A DNA stretch of 5,304 nt. Source: an uncultured Kiloniellales bacterium (lineage in GTDB: Bacteria; Pseudomonadota; Alphaproteobacteria; Kiloniellales; JAKSDN01). The stretch covers positions 1 to 5,304 of the forward strand of contig CAMYMY010000314.1 of NCBI GenBank assembly GCA_947259625.1. Reading direction: 5' to 3'. Below, one piece after another: positions 5,018 through 5,304 of this stretch; the stretch's first letter is position 1, and each line of letters opens with the position of its first letter. Position numbers and translations under genes: made by a program. The notes beneath the pieces are model-generated. The model did no database searches and was not told where the DNA came from. It worked only from the letters and a program-made list of their open reading frames with translations.

Positions 5018-5304
5018 TCAGGCGCCGGCGGGCGCGGTCACGCCCTGCAGGGCGGCCGTGGCGGCCGTCACGTCGTCCTGGCGCATCAGCGACTCGCCGA
5101 TCAGGAAGGCCTTGGCGCCCACGGCCAGCATGCGCGCGAGGTCGGCCGGGGCGCCGAGGCCGCTCTCGGCCACGATCAGGCGGTCGGCCGGGACCCGCGG
5201 CGCCAGGCGCTCGCTGGTCGCCAGGTCGACCTCGAGGGTCTTTAGGTCGCGGTTGTTGATGCCGATCAGCGGCGAGGTCAGCGCCAGCGCGCGCTCGAGC
5301 TCGG
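5018..5304 (-). CDS. trpC: Indole-3-glycerol phosphate synthase TrpC, C-terminal part
   Basis: Only the last 94 residues are in the window; the gene continues past 5304. TrpC closes CdRP to indole-3-glycerol phosphate in tryptophan synthesis. Reading inward from the edge, the minus strand gives ELERALALTSPLIGINNRDL, then KTLEVDLATSERLAP, DRLIVAESGLGAPADLARM and GAKAFLIGESLMRQDD. These cover the late beta/alpha units of the TIM barrel: the GINNRDL strand, the ESG strand with the conserved Glu-Ser-Gly of the active site, and the phosphate-binding loop region FLIGESLM. The protein ends ...GVTAPAGA before a TGA at 5020-5018. moaC follows 18 bases later in the same direction, which suggests co-transcription. 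Translated from the sequence by hand. Confidence 0.95.
   Translation of the reverse strand, partial: ELERALALTSPLIGINNRDLKTLEVDLATSERLAPRVPADRLIVAESGLGAPADLARMLAVGAKAFLIGESLMRQDDVTAATAALQGVTAPAGA

Overview
The window comes from a high-GC alphaproteobacterium, probably from or near the Rhodospirillales-type lineages; genus and species cannot be read from it. The main evidence is the gene order trpC-moaC-moeA-lexA facing comEC, which I recall as a common alphaproteobacterial arrangement. An alphaproteobacterial LexA operator (GTTC-N7-GTTC) upstream of lexA and a dispersed palindromic repeat of the kind scattered through alphaproteobacterial genomes agree with this.

Layout. Bases 1-43 are leader sequence with the ribosome binding site of comEC. 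A ComEC/Rec2-family membrane protein fills 44-2203 on the plus strand. A roughly 280-bp repeat region (2203-2486) fills almost the whole convergent space between comEC and lexA. It has long terminal inverted repeats, and a second palindromic element lies inside it. On the minus strand follow lexA (2507-3202), its self-regulated promoter (about 3244-3296), moeA (3349-4563), a moaC that has lost its conserved C-terminal third (4607-4999), and the 3' end of trpC (5018-5304, cut by the window edge).

Function. TrpC works in tryptophan synthesis. MoaC and MoeA act early and late in molybdenum cofactor synthesis (GTP to cPMP, and molybdate insertion into molybdopterin). LexA is the SOS repressor. 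ComEC is the inner-membrane DNA uptake channel family. trpC, moaC and moeA are closely spaced and read as one transcription unit. lexA has its own promoter with a LexA operator lying over the -10 element.

The most notable points are the moaC break and the repeats. MoaC matches its family through residue 110 (...LTGKTG) and then continues in about 105 bp of unrelated, palindrome-rich sequence up to moeA, so the catalytic residues equivalent to E. coli E112, E114, D128 and K131 are gone. The same junction can fold so as to bury the moeA Shine-Dalgarno. The comEC-lexA spacer carries a MITE-like element, and its inner repeat shows compensatory base changes. I see no evidence of a wholly new multi-gene system; apart from these points the region is ordinary core chromosome.
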